Below the pieces are notes generated by a model. That model ran no database searches. It was not told where the DNA came from and saw nothing but the letters and a program-made list of their open reading frames with translations. A DNA stretch of 64,000 bases from Synechococcus sp. HK01-R (GTDB taxonomy: Bacteria; Cyanobacteriota; Cyanobacteriia; PCC-6307; Cyanobiaceae). Positions within the stretch are counted from its first letter, which is position 1, and every line of letters begins with the position of its first letter. The position numbers and the translations under genes are program-made. This document shows positions 63,252 to 64,000 of the stretch, one piece after another. The stretch covers positions 248,001-312,000 of the forward strand of contig NZ_CP059059.1 of assembly GCF_014217855.1 (NCBI RefSeq), written 5' to 3'.

Positions 63252-64000
63252 ATGAGATCCCTGGGGAGAAATCGATGCCAAGGCTGGATCAGGGGTCTGG
63301 GGATCATCTGGTTAGCTCTGGTCTCGGCCAGCTGCAGTCAACCGGGTCAATTGCTCGGCCAGGCACCAGCAGAACCGCCACTGCCGGAAGCCATCCAAGT
63401 GGCCTTCAACCATCGGGACGGCAACCGCTACCGCAGCCCGCTGACAGGCCAGTGGCGCAACGGTGACAACCTGGAGCAGCTGGTGATCGAGGCGATCGCA
63501 ACGGCCCAGGAGGAGATCCTCGTGGCCGTGCAGGAGATCTCTCTGCCGGCGATCGCCACCGCACTGTCGCAGGCCCGCCACCGTGGGGTGGTGGTGCAGG
63601 TGGTACTCGAGAACACCTACAGCACGCCATGGAGCGAGCAGCACTTAGCCGACCTGCCACCGCATGGCCGTCAACGACTCGAACAACTGCAGGCCTTGGC
63701 CGATCGCAACGGCGATGGTCTGCTGAACGATTCGGAGCGCCTCGATGGCGATGCCGTAGCGCTGCTCCAGCGGGCGGGTGTGCCCTTGATCGATGACACC
63801 GAAGATGGCAGCAAAGGAAGCGGCCTGATGCACCACAAGTTTGTGGTGATCGACCGGCGCCTCGTGATCACCGGCAGTGCCAACTTCACCAGCTCTGGGA
63901 TGCATGGGGATGCGGGTGCTGCAAGCAGCCGCGGCAACGTGAACCACCTCCTAACAATCGAGAGTCCTGAGCTGGCAACAGTCTTTGCGACCGAATTCAC
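63252..64000 (+). CDS. Phospholipase D-family lipoprotein with EF-hand-like insert (3' end cut by window edge)
   Basis: From the ATG at 63252: signal peptide MRSLGRNRCQGWIRGLGIIW, then LALVSASC with the lipobox Cys at 28. A PLD-like domain follows (AFNHRDGNRYRSPLTGQWRN; LEQLVIEAIATAQEEILVAV). One complete HKD motif is seen near residue 193: GLMHHKFVVIDRRLVITGSA, then NFTSSG. Between the strands is a calcium-loop-like DRNGDGLLNDSER near 152. Only one HKD lies inside the window; PLD nucleases have one per chain and lipases have two. The gene runs past the right edge after at least 249 codons. It would act outside the cytoplasmic membrane. Confidence 0.82.
   Translation, partial: MRSLGRNRCQGWIRGLGIIWLALVSASCSQPGQLLGQAPAEPPLPEAIQVAFNHRDGNRYRSPLTGQWRNGDNLEQLVIEAIATAQEEILVAVQEISLPAIATALSQARHRGVVVQVVLENTYSTPWSEQHLADLPPHGRQRLEQLQALADRNGDGLLNDSERLDGDAVALLQRAGVPLIDDTEDGSKGSGLMHHKFVVIDRRLVITGSANFTSSGMHGDAGAASSRGNVNHLLTIESPELATVFATEF

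Overview
The window is a high-GC chromosomal segment of a cyanobacterium, most likely a marine Synechococcus. The evidence is a phycobilisome rod-core linker and a CpcS-type bilin lyase, psbX next to ycf66, a high-light-inducible protein, a short CP12, ferredoxin:thioredoxin reductase beside a sufBCDS operon with sufR nearby, a BicA-like SulP transporter, a magnesium-type HemB, and a circularly permuted two-piece tmRNA gene whose tag (ANNIVRFSRQAAPVAA) is of the picocyanobacterial kind.

Layout. 1-16 kb: housekeeping genes (aspartoacylase, glutathionyl-hydroquinone reductase, ABC-F ATPase, CP12, ObgE, sugar-type ABC ATPase, MutS2, HemB, DnaJ, a lumenal/periplasmic thioredoxin-like protein, BicA-like transporter, a Nif11 peptide). 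16.0-24.8 kb: an accessory island. It is bounded by direct copies of the 3' end of the tmRNA gene and holds an ISAs1-type transposase remnant, a ~2070-residue chimeric multicopper oxidase with RTX-like repeats, a tandem His/Cys-rich array and a dockerin-like end, and a lone phage terminase large subunit. 24.8-25.1 kb: the intact permuted ssrA. 25-42 kb: an rRNA methyltransferase, SMC, PRC-barrel protein, MsrB, LpxB-like protein, tRNA-Leu(GAG), AccC, YggT, PsbX, Ycf66, two TolB-like lipoproteins, Hli, an SbmA/YddA-type ABC exporter, HIT protein and ComM. 42-52.7 kb: RpsU, Def, an S9 peptidase, MtnA with a class II aldolase, a Tat-type phosphoesterase, and an amine oxidase plus two methyltransferases. 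52.7-60 kb: ftrC-sufBCDS, a class I aldolase broken by an in-frame TGA, and sufR. 60-64 kb: bilin lyase, rod-core linker, a DUF4912 protein and a PLD-family lipoprotein cut by the window edge.

How it fits together. Most of the window is core photosynthetic and housekeeping metabolism: inorganic carbon (BicA-like, CP12), Fe-S assembly under SufR with the Fe-S thioredoxin reductase in the same gene run, tetrapyrrole and phycobilisome assembly, methionine repair and salvage. The outlier is the tmRNA-associated island, which has the form of a decayed integrative or phage-derived element carrying a large, probably secreted copper enzyme as cargo.

Three otherwise well-conserved genes are interrupted: the amine oxidase and probably the bilin lyase by one extra G in a G run, and the aldolase by TGA. 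Sequencing error should be excluded before biological meaning is assigned. Starts were chosen by family alignment from memory; domain positions are approximate.
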